NCBI RefSeq assembly: GCF_000189535.1
Contig: NC_015145.1
Span: 1,674,001 to 1,738,000 of the forward strand
Direction: 5' to 3'
From: Pseudarthrobacter phenanthrenivorans Sphe3
GTDB taxonomy: Bacteria > Actinomycetota > Actinomycetes > Actinomycetales > Micrococcaceae
DNA length: 64,000 nt
Positions 10,095 through 16,690 of this stretch are shown here, one piece after another. The stretch's first letter is position 1; every line of letters starts with the position of its first letter. The notes beneath the pieces were generated by a model. It did not search any database. It was given only the letters and a program-made list of their open reading frames with translations, and had not been told where the DNA came from. The translations under genes were made by a program, and so were the position numbers.

Positions 10095-10124
10095 CTGACA
10101 CCAGGCAAAGGCCGGTGCTACTTT
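10095..10124 (+). promoter_or_regulatory. Leaderless promoter of the VOC gene
   Basis: CTGACA at 10095-10100 (five of six to the -35 consensus), an 18-base spacer, then TACTTT at 10119-10124 as -10. Six bases later comes the ATG at 10131, with no ribosome site between. This is one of the two leaderless candidates in the window with both promoter boxes. Confidence 0.6.
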
Positions 10125-10130
10125 GAGCCC

Positions 10131-10574
10131 ATGGCTACCCAAATCTATTTCAACCTGCCCGTCAAAGACCTGAAACGCTCCGTGGACTTCTTTACGGCCC
10201 TTGGCTTTTCCTTCAACCCGGACTACACCGACGAGAATGCCACCTGCATGATCATCAACGAGAACGCCTACGTCATGCTCCTCGTGGAATCCTTCTTCAA
10301 GACCTTCACCTCCAAGGACGTCGCGGACAGCAAGGGCTCCGCCGAGACGATCATCGCCTATTCCGTGGACAGCCGGGAGGCAGTGGATGAGGCCGTCCGG
10401 ACCGCGCTGGCCTCCGGCGGGTCCCCGTCCGAGAAACCCCAGGACTACGGATTCATGTACAACCACAGCTTCCAGGACCCGGACGGCCACCTCTGGGAAG
10501 TGATGTGGATGGATCCGGCCGGTCCGCCTGCTGAATCAGCGGCCGGCGGAAATTCTGCCGGCCCCCAATCCTGA
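10131..10574 (+). CDS. VOC-family (glyoxalase/extradiol dioxygenase fold) protein
   Basis: A 147-residue vicinal-oxygen-chelate protein with paired beta-alpha-beta-beta-beta modules. The N-terminal module has LPVKDLKRSVDFFTALGF and the C-terminal one has HSFQDPDGHLWEVMWMDP. The Asp-Gly-His-x-Trp-Glu motif near the end supplies usual metal ligands. The substrate is unknown; relatives include uncharacterised lactoylglutathione-lyase-like and resistance proteins. The ATG at 10131 is preferred because similarity begins there and a promoter -10 ends six bases upstream. Five bases separate it from the GNAT gene, so the two form an operon. Confidence 0.88.
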   Translation: MATQIYFNLPVKDLKRSVDFFTALGFSFNPDYTDENATCMIINENAYVMLLVESFFKTFTSKDVADSKGSAETIIAYSVDSREAVDEAVRTALASGGSPSEKPQDYGFMYNHSFQDPDGHLWEVMWMDPAGPPAESAAGGNSAGPQS

Positions 10575-10579
10575 GAAGC

Positions 10580-11107
10580 ATGGACCGGAGCGTTTGGCTG
10601 ATCCCGCTCAGGGACGTGGACGACGATGCCCGGGCCATCCAGCTCGGAGCCGTGGCGTCCCTGGAACTTGCCCCCGGACAGGAACGGTTCGTCGGCGATC
10701 CCCTTCGGATGGCACTCGCCGGACTGGCCGAGGACTCGCGGCGGCCCTACGTCATTGAAGCGGCCGGCCGGGCGGTTGGTGTCCTGACCCTCCAAACCGG
10801 GGCAGCGCGCCTGGCGGGCTGGCCTGATGACCATTCCGCCTGGCTCCTCCGGGGCTTCCTGATCGATCGGCGGGAACAGGGCGCCGGACTGGGGTCACGC
10901 GCCGCTGCAGCGGCTGCGGCAACCGCCGAAAGACTTTCGCGGCGGCACAGCACGGGGGAGGCCGGCGTCGTTCTTTCCGTCAACGAGGCGAACCCGGCGG
11001 GCCTCGCTGCCTACCGCCGGGCAGGGTTCGTGGACCGGGGCCGGTACACCGGAGGTTCGGCAGGGCCGCAGCGGATCATGTTTTGCCGGTTTACAGCACC
11101 GGAATGA
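10580..11107 (+). CDS. GNAT-family N-acetyltransferase
   Basis: A 175-residue GCN5-related acetyltransferase. The acetyl-CoA loop is recognisable as LIDRREQGAGLGSRAA (R/Q-x-x-G-x-G type). The family C-terminal strand and helix appear as VVLSVNEANPAGLAAYRRAGF. The substrate cannot be inferred. It is the second gene of the VOC-GNAT operon. Confidence 0.87.
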   Translation: MDRSVWLIPLRDVDDDARAIQLGAVASLELAPGQERFVGDPLRMALAGLAEDSRRPYVIEAAGRAVGVLTLQTGAARLAGWPDDHSAWLLRGFLIDRREQGAGLGSRAAAAAAATAERLSRRHSTGEAGVVLSVNEANPAGLAAYRRAGFVDRGRYTGGSAGPQRIMFCRFTAPE

Positions 11108-11193
11108 GGCTAACGGCGCCGCGCCGCCGTTTGCACTGAGAAAGCGATTGCCCGATCATGTGGATTGGCGGTGTTTCTCAACCTTGTTGGGGG

Positions 11194-11212
11194 GAAGGCT
11201 GAATCAGCCTTC
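11194..11212. repeat. Short perfect inverted repeat
   Basis: GAAGGCTGA and its complement TCAGCCTTC flank a single A downstream of the GNAT gene. It could be a first-stage terminator or a protein site. A stronger hairpin follows at 11304. Confidence 0.5.
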
Positions 11213-11303
11213 AACCCGGGGGGCATTCGTCAGGGGGTCCGGCTCCCGGTCTCAGCACGTCTGGAGCCGGGCCTCCACCTGCAACGTCTTTCCAGACATG
11301 CAG

Positions 11304-11335
11304 AAGGCGGCCACCGGGTAACCGGTGGCCGCCTT
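11304..11335. terminator. Hairpin terminator between the GNAT gene and glnA
   Basis: A perfect 14-base-pair stem (11304-11317 with 11322-11335) with a GTAA loop. It starts with AA and ends in TT followed by TT on the plus strand, and lies between convergent genes. It probably serves both. Confidence 0.85.
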
Positions 11336-11371
11336 TTGCAGTCTCAGTTCTTCCTGCGGGCAGGCAGCAGA

Positions 11372-12796
11372 CTAGACGCCGTAGTAGAGCTCGAACTCGT
11401 AGGGGTTCGGGCGCAGGGACAGCGGGCGGATCTCGTTCTCGTACTTGTACTCGATCCAGGTGTCGATCAGGTCCTGGGTGAACACGCCGCCGGCCTGGAG
11501 GAACTCGTTGTCCTCGCGCAGGGCCTCAAGGGCTTCCTCGAGGGTGCCCGGAGCCTTGGGGATGTCCTTGGCTTCCTCGGCGGGGAGCTCGTAGAGGTCC
11601 TTGTCGATCGGTGCCGGTGGCTCGATGCGGTTGCGGATGCCGTCGATGCCGGCCATCAGCTGGGCGGCGAAGGCCAGGTAGGGGTTGGAGGAGGGGTCCG
11701 GTGCGCGGAACTCGATGCGCTTGGCCTTGGGGTTGGAGCCCGTGATGGGGATACGGATACCGGCGGAGCGGTTGCCCTGCGAGTAGACCATGTTGACCGG
11801 AGCTTCGAAGCCTTTGACCAGGCGGCGGTAGGAGTTCACCGTCGGGTTGGTGAACGCCAGGACGGCGGAGGCGTGCTTGAGCAGGCCGCCGATGTACCAG
11901 CGGGCGGTGTCGGACAGGCCGGCGTAACCCTTCTCGTCGTAGAACAGCGGCTCGCCGCCGTTCCACAGCGACTGGTGGCAGTGCATGCCGGAGCCGTTGT
12001 CACCGAAGACGGGCTTCGGCATGAAGGTCACGGACTTGCCCCAGGCATCTGCGGTGTTCTTGATGACGTACTTGAACTTCTGCAGGTCATCGGCAGCGTG
12101 GGTCAGCGTGGTGAACTTGTAGTTGATCTCAGCCTGGCCGGCGGATCCAACTTCGTGGTGGCTGCGCTCGACCTCAAGGCCGGCCTCGTCCAGTGCAACA
12201 CACATGGCGTCGCGCAGGTCGGCCTGCTTGTCGGTGGGGGAGACCGGGAAGTAACCGCCCTTGACGGGGGTCTTGTAGCCGAGGTTTCCGCCCTCTTCCT
12301 CGCGGCCGGTGTTCCAGTGGGCTTCTTCGGAGTCGATCTTGTAGAAGCTGCCCTGCGGGGAGGACTGGTACTGGACGTTGTCGAACACGAAGAACTCAGC
12401 TTCGGGAGCGAAGAACGCGGTGTCGGCGATGCCGGTGGACGCCAGGTACGCTTCAGCCTTTTCGGCTACGCCGCGGGGGTCGCGGTGGTACGGGTCGCCG
12501 GTGCGCGGGTTGACGATCGAGAAGTTCAGCGCGAGGGTCTTCTCCATGCGGAAGGTGTCCAGGAAGGCCGTGGTGACGTCCGGGATGAGCTGCATGTCGG
12601 ATTCTGCGATGCCCTGGAAACCGCGGATGGAGGATCCGTCGAAGAGCTGGCCGTTGATGAAGAAGTCAGCGTCAACGCTCTTGGCGGGGACGTTGAAGTG
12701 CTGCTGGACGCCCGGAAGATCGGTGAAACGGATGTCGACGAACTTAATATCTTCGTCTTTGATGAACTTGAGGACTTCGTCCGCAGTCTTGAACAT
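11372..12796 (-). CDS. glnA: Glutamine synthetase, type I-beta
   Basis: Main ammonia-assimilating enzyme, condensing glutamate and ammonia with ATP. The 474-residue length is typical of the adenylylated I-beta class. Landmarks are [10 protein letters not shown] (51-60), APEAEFF (130-136), [10 protein letters not shown] (267-276), [13 protein letters not shown] (321-333) and the C-terminal EFELYYGV. The segment [10 protein letters not shown] contains Tyr402, which aligns with the adenylylated tyrosine of the enteric enzyme, so GlnE control is expected. The ATG has a clear ribosome site (taggagc). A GlnR-like operator lies about 170-210 bases upstream and a hairpin lies in the presumed leader. 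Confidence 0.98.
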   Translation of the reverse strand: MFKTADEVLKFIKDEDIKFVDIRFTDLPGVQQHFNVPAKSVDADFFINGQLFDGSSIRGFQGIAESDMQLIPDVTTAFLDTFRMEKTLALNFSIVNPRTGDPYHRDPRGVAEKAEAYLASTGIADTAFFAPEAEFFVFDNVQYQSSPQGSFYKIDSEEAHWNTGREEEGGNLGYKTPVKGGYFPVSPTDKQADLRDAMCVALDEAGLEVERSHHEVGSAGQAEINYKFTTLTHAADDLQKFKYVIKNTADAWGKSVTFMPKPVFGDNGSGMHCHQSLWNGGEPLFYDEKGYAGLSDTARWYIGGLLKHASAVLAFTNPTVNSYRRLVKGFEAPVNMVYSQGNRSAGIRIPITGSNPKAKRIEFRAPDPSSNPYLAFAAQLMAGIDGIRNRIEPPAPIDKDLYELPAEEAKDIPKAPGTLEEALEALREDNEFLQAGGVFTQDLIDTWIEYKYENEIRPLSLRPNPYEFELYYGV

Positions 12797-12860
12797 CTAT
12801 GCTCCTAACGCATATGTAAATAGCTGGCGTGCAAGCCATCTGGTCCAGCGCAATCCGAAG

Positions 12861-12887
12861 GCAGGGAAACATCCTGTGTTTCCCTGC
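12861..12887 (-). promoter_or_regulatory. Stable hairpin in the glnA 5' leader
   Basis: An 11-base-pair perfect stem (12861-12871 with 12877-12887) with a five-base loop lies 65 bases upstream of the glnA ATG. There is no U-run after it, so a plain terminator is unlikely. It could stabilise the leader or take part in attenuation. The surrounding 12797-13098 gap of 302 bases holds no gene, only this hairpin and the sites listed next. Confidence 0.5.
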
Positions 12888-12967
12888 TGTGAGTACCCTG
12901 CTCTTAATAGCTGCTGTACTGCTTGCTGCTCGGTTGCTTGAAACTGGTAACAGCCTATGGACACGGC

Positions 12968-13005
12968 ATTTCCCGTCCGTGTCCGCATTGTTTCGGGCAG
13001 GTTAC
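12968..13005 (-). promoter_or_regulatory. GlnR-type operator upstream of glnA
   Basis: Read on the minus strand, four pentamers are spaced by exactly six bases each: GTAAC, GAAAC, GACAC, GAAAT. This fits the actinobacterial GlnR site gTnAC-n6-GaAAC-n6-gTnAC-n6-GAAAC with mismatches only in the third and fourth boxes. The site lies upstream of glnA in the orientation expected for activation under nitrogen limitation. No glnR gene is in the window. Confidence 0.65.
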
Positions 13006-13038
13006 AGAATGCCCTGATATGGCAACGGTATCTTCTGT

Positions 13039-13071
13039 CCACACTGTGGTCTAACCCCATCCACAGTGTGG
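13039..13071. promoter_or_regulatory. Pair of CCACA-N-TGTGG palindromes
   Basis: Two perfect 11-base palindromes, 13039-13049 (CCACACTGTGG) and 13061-13071 (CCACAGTGTGG), have centres 22 bp apart. Together they also form one larger inverted repeat. They lie just upstream of the RDD gene -10 element, a typical place for an operator. The left halves with flanking bases (CTGTCCACA, CCATCCACA) also resemble DnaA boxes. The binding protein is unknown. Confidence 0.55.
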
Positions 13072-13086
13072 GCTGCGGGAAGTCGC

Positions 13087-13092
13087 TAAGCT
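13087..13092 (+). promoter_or_regulatory. Candidate -10 element of a leaderless RDD gene promoter
   Basis: TAAGCT ends six bases before the GTG at 13099, and no ribosome site intervenes. Confidence 0.45.
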
Positions 13093-13098
13093 TGGACG

Positions 13099-13536
13099 GT
13101 GGTAGATCGCAAAGACATCGGCTCCTGGCTCTCCGGCCCCGACACCTCAGGCATATCCAAGTATCCGGGGGAGCGGCTGGGCTTGCCGGAGTCAGGGCCG
13201 GGCTCCATCGCCCGGGCTGGCCGCAGAATAGCGGCAATCATGATCGACTGGGCCATCGCACTGCTGATCAGCAATTTCGCTTTCGGCGGCAATTCGTGGG
13301 CAACCCTGGCTGTCTTCGCCATCGAACAGATCCTCCTGATCGGAACCCTTGGCTACAGCATCGGCCACCGGGCAATGGGAATCCACGTGGTCCGGGCCGG
13401 CGGCGGGGCCCCCGGCCCCCTGGCTGCCTTGGTGAGGTCAGTGCTGCTCTGCCTGGTGGTTCCCGCCGTCATTTTCGATCCTGACCAGCGCGGACTCCAT
13501 GACAAGGCAATGAACACGCTGCTGCTGCGGCGCTAG
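13099..13536 (+). CDS. RDD-family membrane protein
   Basis: A 145-residue protein with the RDD pattern: an Arg-Arg followed by Asp in the first helix (AGRRIAAIMIDWAIALLI) and a polar RAMGIHVVRAGG loop. Three hydrophobic segments span roughly residues 44-62, 68-88 and 106-124. The family is widespread and mostly uncharacterised; some members have been linked to ion or small-molecule transport. It sits between the lipoate and glutamine synthetase genes, as in mycobacteria. The GTG start follows a -10 hexamer directly, so the mRNA is probably leaderless. Confidence 0.85.
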   Translation: MVDRKDIGSWLSGPDTSGISKYPGERLGLPESGPGSIARAGRRIAAIMIDWAIALLISNFAFGGNSWATLAVFAIEQILLIGTLGYSIGHRAMGIHVVRAGGGAPGPLAALVRSVLLCLVVPAVIFDPDQRGLHDKAMNTLLLRR

Positions 13537-13564
13537 GCCGGCAGCCGGCGCACGTGCGCGCGAG

Positions 13565-13921
13565 CTAAACCGAGCTTGATTCCGGGACAGCTGCGGCGCC
13601 GGTTGCTGCCCCTGCGGCGGTAAGGTGCCCGCGCTTATCTGCCCACCGCTCAAACAGGATGGTGGCGAACGGGAAGACGGCCGAGAGGCCCGCGAACAGG
13701 GCCACCACGAACGGCCAGCGCTGCAGCCGCCAGAGCGCCAGGGCCGCGAGGCCGTAACCTACGAACAACGCGCCATGGATTGGTCCGGCGATCTGTACGC
13801 CGAGCTCCGTGGTGCCGGCGATCCATTTGAAGTACATGCCGATCAGGAGCGCCGCCCAGCTGAAGGCTTCCGCGACGGCAAGGATCCTGAAGGCGCGGAG
13901 CACTGCGTTCTTAAAGGTCAC
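13565..13921 (-). CDS. DUF3817 membrane protein
   Basis: About 118 residues with three or four hydrophobic segments and the family core FRILAVAEAFSWAALLIGMYFKW, then GPIHGALFVGYG. DUF3817 proteins are small membrane proteins of unknown role common in actinobacteria. The GTG at 13921 is chosen because an AGGA-rich ribosome site lies just before it. A TTG start 11 codons further up is possible but has no ribosome site and would fall next to the upstream terminator. The gene converges on the RDD gene. Confidence 0.8.
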   Translation of the reverse strand: MTFKNAVLRAFRILAVAEAFSWAALLIGMYFKWIAGTTELGVQIAGPIHGALFVGYGLAALALWRLQRWPFVVALFAGLSAVFPFATILFERWADKRGHLTAAGAATGAAAVPESSSV

Positions 13922-13960
13922 AAAAATATCCTGTCCTGCCCCTGTGGGCTGCAAAGAAAA

Positions 13961-13995
13961 CGCCCCGGCCGCCGGCAGTAGCCGGAACCGGGGCG
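13961..13995 (-). terminator. Rho-independent terminator after DUF4191
   Basis: Outer arms CGCCCCGG and CCGGGGCG (13961-13968, 13988-13995) enclose a second small stem. On the minus strand the hairpin is followed directly by TTTTCTTT, the expected U-rich tract. It ends the lipB-lipA-DUF4191 transcript. Confidence 0.88.
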
Positions 13996-14005
13996 GGGTC
14001 CAAAA

Positions 14006-14758
14006 CTAGCGTCCGCGGTTGGGACGCGCCTTGTACGGGTCAATGCCCTTGGGAATGGGGAGCCGGTTACCCAGCGAAGCGATCCGCTTGGACACGGCGT
14101 TCACCTCCAGCTTGGTGAGTTCCTTCTTGAGCTTGCCCATCTTCTTGGCCACCTCGCTGAGGGGCACCTGGCCTTCGCCGCGGCCGCTTTCAATCACGTG
14201 CACGGTGACGTTGGGCAGGATGCGGGCAAGCCGCTTGCGCTCGGCTTCCAGCAGCGGCTTCACGCGGTGGCTGGGGCCTTCACTGACAAGGACGACGCCG
14301 GGACGGCCGATGGCGCGGAACACGGCGTCCTGCGTACGGGGGTTGACTGCAACAGGCTGTTCCTCGGTGATCCAGCCGCGGCGGAGGGTACCCAGGGCTG
14401 CACCGGAGGCGCCGGGCTGGTTCTCGATCTGCGCGAATGCCGCCCGCTCTGCCCGGCGGGACAGGATGAATGTGGCGCCCAGCAGGCCCAGCGGAATGCC
14501 GATGATCAGGCCCGTGATCCAGTTGTCCAGCCAGAAGCCCACCAGGAAGCTGACAGCCACAACGCCAAGGAAGACCAGAAGCATCAGCCACGGGACCATG
14601 GGGTCGTGGCGGCGGGTCATGGTGAAGACTTCGCCGATCTGCTTGAGCCGGCTCGGCTTCTTGACCTTTGCCTCTTTGGGCTTGCGGGAGAACAGGCCAC
14701 GCTTCGGGGTGCCGGAGGCAGCCGGAGTGGAGTTGCTGGAATCAGGGGATTTCGCCAT
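14006..14758 (-). CDS. DUF4191 membrane protein
   Basis: A 250-residue protein with a Lys/Arg-rich N-terminal cytoplasmic part (about 1-50), two adjacent membrane helices (about 55-98) and a soluble C-terminal domain ending in basic residues (PYKARPNRGR). It follows lipA on the same strand by 85 bases. Its place after lipA is conserved across actinobacteria, but no function is established. It is probably part of the lipBA operon, which ends at the terminator at 13961. Confidence 0.88.
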   Translation of the reverse strand: MAKSPDSSNSTPAASGTPKRGLFSRKPKEAKVKKPSRLKQIGEVFTMTRRHDPMVPWLMLLVFLGVVAVSFLVGFWLDNWITGLIIGIPLGLLGATFILSRRAERAAFAQIENQPGASGAALGTLRRGWITEEQPVAVNPRTQDAVFRAIGRPGVVLVSEGPSHRVKPLLEAERKRLARILPNVTVHVIESGRGEGQVPLSEVAKKMGKLKKELTKLEVNAVSKRIASLGNRLPIPKGIDPYKARPNRGR

Positions 14759-14843
14759 AGTGCCTCAATTCTACGTGACCAAAGCGGAAGGGCAGGCACC
14801 GGAGTCTTCCGGTGCCGGCCCTTCCAGGACGATGCGTTGGCGG

Positions 14844-15863
14844 TCAGGAGTGGGCGGCGAGCAGGGTGCTGGCTTCCTGGCGGGTGGTGCCGGAGTCCTG
14901 GATACCGTCGGCGATGTGGGCGAGTTCGGCAGGGATGTCCCGGCCCTTCTTGCGCATGGCGGTGGCCCAGAGCCGGCCGGCCCGGTAGGAGGAACGGACC
15001 AGGGGCCCGGACATGACGCCGAGGAAGCCGATCTCCTCGGCCTCGTGCTGCAGGTCCACGAATTCCTGGGGCTTGACCCACCGGTCCACCGGCAGGTGCC
15101 GCTCGGACGGGCGGAGGTACTGGGTGATGGTGATCAGGTCACACCCGGCCTCATGCAGGTCCTTCAGGGCCTCGCTGATTTCTTCCCGGGTTTCGCCCAT
15201 GCCCAGGATCAGGTTGGACTTGGTCACCATGCCCAGGTCCCGGCCCTGCGTGATCACATCCAGGGACCGCTCGTAGCGGAACGCGGGCCGGATCCGCTTG
15301 AAGATCCGTGGCACGGTCTCGACGTTGTGCGCGAACACCTCCGGCCTGGAATCGCAGATCGCCTTGATGTGTTCGGGTTTGCCGGAGAAGTCCGGGATCA
15401 GCAGCTCCACCCCGGTGCCGGGGTTCAGCTCGTGGATCTTCCGGACCGTCTCGGCGTACAGCCACACGCCCTCATCGGCGAGGTCGTCGCGGGCCACGCC
15501 GGTGACGGTGGCGTAGCGCAGCTGCATGGACTGCACGGAGCGGGCCACCTTGGTCGGTTCGAACATGTCCACCGGGGAGGGCTTGCCGGTATCGATCTGG
15601 CAGAAATCACACCGCCGCGTGCACTCGGACCCGCCGATCAGGAACGTGGCTTCCTTGTCCTCCCAGCACTCGAAAATGTTGGGGCAACCGGCCTCCTCAC
15701 ACACCGTGTGCAGGCCCTCTTTCTTGACCAGGTTCTTCAAGCCCACGAACTCCGGGCCCATCTGGACCTTGGCCTTGATCCACTCCGGCTTCCGCTCCAC
15801 CGGAACAGCAGCATTACGCTGCTCAACGCGCAACAGCTTCCGGCCTTCAGGTGCCAATGTCAC
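14844..15863 (-). CDS. lipA: Lipoyl synthase
   Basis: Radical-SAM enzyme that inserts two sulfur atoms into protein-bound octanoyl groups to form lipoyl cofactors. The 339-residue product has the auxiliary cluster cysteines C55, C60 and C66 and the radical-SAM triad C81-x3-C85-x2-C88. The conserved RSSY segment near the C-terminus supplies the serine ligand of the auxiliary cluster. Its ATG overlaps the end of lipB by four bases, so the two are translationally coupled. Likely clients are the E2 protein at 24157 and other lipoylated proteins. Confidence 0.97.
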   Translation of the reverse strand: MTLAPEGRKLLRVEQRNAAVPVERKPEWIKAKVQMGPEFVGLKNLVKKEGLHTVCEEAGCPNIFECWEDKEATFLIGGSECTRRCDFCQIDTGKPSPVDMFEPTKVARSVQSMQLRYATVTGVARDDLADEGVWLYAETVRKIHELNPGTGVELLIPDFSGKPEHIKAICDSRPEVFAHNVETVPRIFKRIRPAFRYERSLDVITQGRDLGMVTKSNLILGMGETREEISEALKDLHEAGCDLITITQYLRPSERHLPVDRWVKPQEFVDLQHEAEEIGFLGVMSGPLVRSSYRAGRLWATAMRKKGRDIPAELAHIADGIQDSGTTRQEASTLLAAHS

Positions 15864-16528
15864 AGTAATGCTCCTTCGGGGGTAGCGACCAGGGCGTCTT
15901 CATTCTTGCGCAGTTCTTCAGTGATCCGGGAAACGAGGTGGGCCGGGGCAATATCACGGCCGGTTTCCTGGGCGATCGTTGTCACGCCGGCATCGGTGAT
16001 CCCGCAGGCAATGATTTGCGCGTAAGGGGAAAGATCGTTGTTGCAGTTGATGGCGAAGCCGTGCATGGTGACGCCTTCGTGCACGCGGATCCCGATGGCA
16101 GCGATCTTCCGGTCCGGGCCCTTGCTGTCTGAGGTGATCCAGACGCCGGCCCGTCCCTTGATGCGGACGGCGTTGATGCCGTAGTCGGCGAGGACGGCGA
16201 TGATCACGGACTCCAGGCGTTCCACGTAGTCACGGATGCCTGCCCGGTTCTTCAGCTTGATGATGGGGTATCCCACCAGCTGGCCGGGACCATGCCAGGT
16301 CAGTTTGCCGCCCCGGTCCACCGGGACCACCGGTGTGCCGTCGAATGGCCGCTCATGATCCTCGGTCCTTTTCCCGGCCGTATATACCGGGGAGTGTTCC
16401 AGGAGGAGGACGGTGCTTGGGGCCAGCCCGGCGACTACCTTGTCGTGGAGTTCACTCTGGATTTCCCAACCACGGGTGTAGTCGACGAAATCAGGAGCAA
16501 GACCCAGCTGTGAAAACTCAAGAGTCAT
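15860..16528 (-). CDS. lipB: Octanoyl-[acyl-carrier-protein]-protein N-octanoyltransferase
   Basis: Moves octanoate from acyl carrier protein to the lipoyl lysine of E2 and glycine-cleavage H proteins, giving the substrate for LipA. The 222-residue product contains the family motif [17 protein letters not shown] (72-88). The catalytic Lys is K141 in KIAAIGIRV and the Cys is C175 in ACGITDAG. The ATG has no good ribosome site but a TAAGCT hexamer seven bases upstream, so a leaderless transcript is likely. It is divergent from the kinase gene at 16691. Confidence 0.97.
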   Translation of the reverse strand: MTLEFSQLGLAPDFVDYTRGWEIQSELHDKVVAGLAPSTVLLLEHSPVYTAGKRTEDHERPFDGTPVVPVDRGGKLTWHGPGQLVGYPIIKLKNRAGIRDYVERLESVIIAVLADYGINAVRIKGRAGVWITSDSKGPDRKIAAIGIRVHEGVTMHGFAINCNNDLSPYAQIIACGITDAGVTTIAQETGRDIAPAHLVSRITEELRKNEDALVATPEGALL

Positions 16529-16535
16529 GGCATCC

Positions 16536-16541
16536 AGCTTA
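16536..16541 (-). promoter_or_regulatory. Candidate -10 element of the lipBA promoter
   Basis: TAAGCT on the minus strand is followed by seven bases and the lipB ATG. This is one base longer than the spacing seen at the nine other leaderless candidates. Confidence 0.35.
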
Positions 16542-16643
16542 GACCTCCTGGCCTCCCGTACCCGGTTTAGTGCTTAAGCTCACCCGGTCACAACCGACAG
16601 GTGACGGCAGGCCTCGAGGTGGTTTGGAGCGTCACCGCCACCC

Positions 16644-16652
16644 TGTGGATAA
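16644..16652 (-). promoter_or_regulatory. Perfect DnaA-box sequence
   Basis: The minus strand reads TTATCCACA, identical to the strongest DnaA-box consensus. It lies in the divergent lipB/kinase gap. A single box may be chance, but intergenic DnaA boxes can titrate DnaA or tune nearby promoters. Confidence 0.4.
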
Positions 16653-16690
16653 CTTCTGCAGGCGAAGCCGGATTCGGCTAAACATGACCT

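Noticed and set aside
11165..12808. Open frame of 547 codons on the plus strand
   Set aside because: Antisense to glnA, which is complete and conserved.
12937..12957. GAAAC and GTAAC pentamers as a second GlnR site
   Set aside because: The spacing and order do not fit the six-base rule; the site at 12968-13005 fits far better.
14019..16025. Open frame of 668 codons on the plus strand
   Set aside because: Antisense to DUF4191 and lipA, which carry all expected cysteines. It is a composition artefact.
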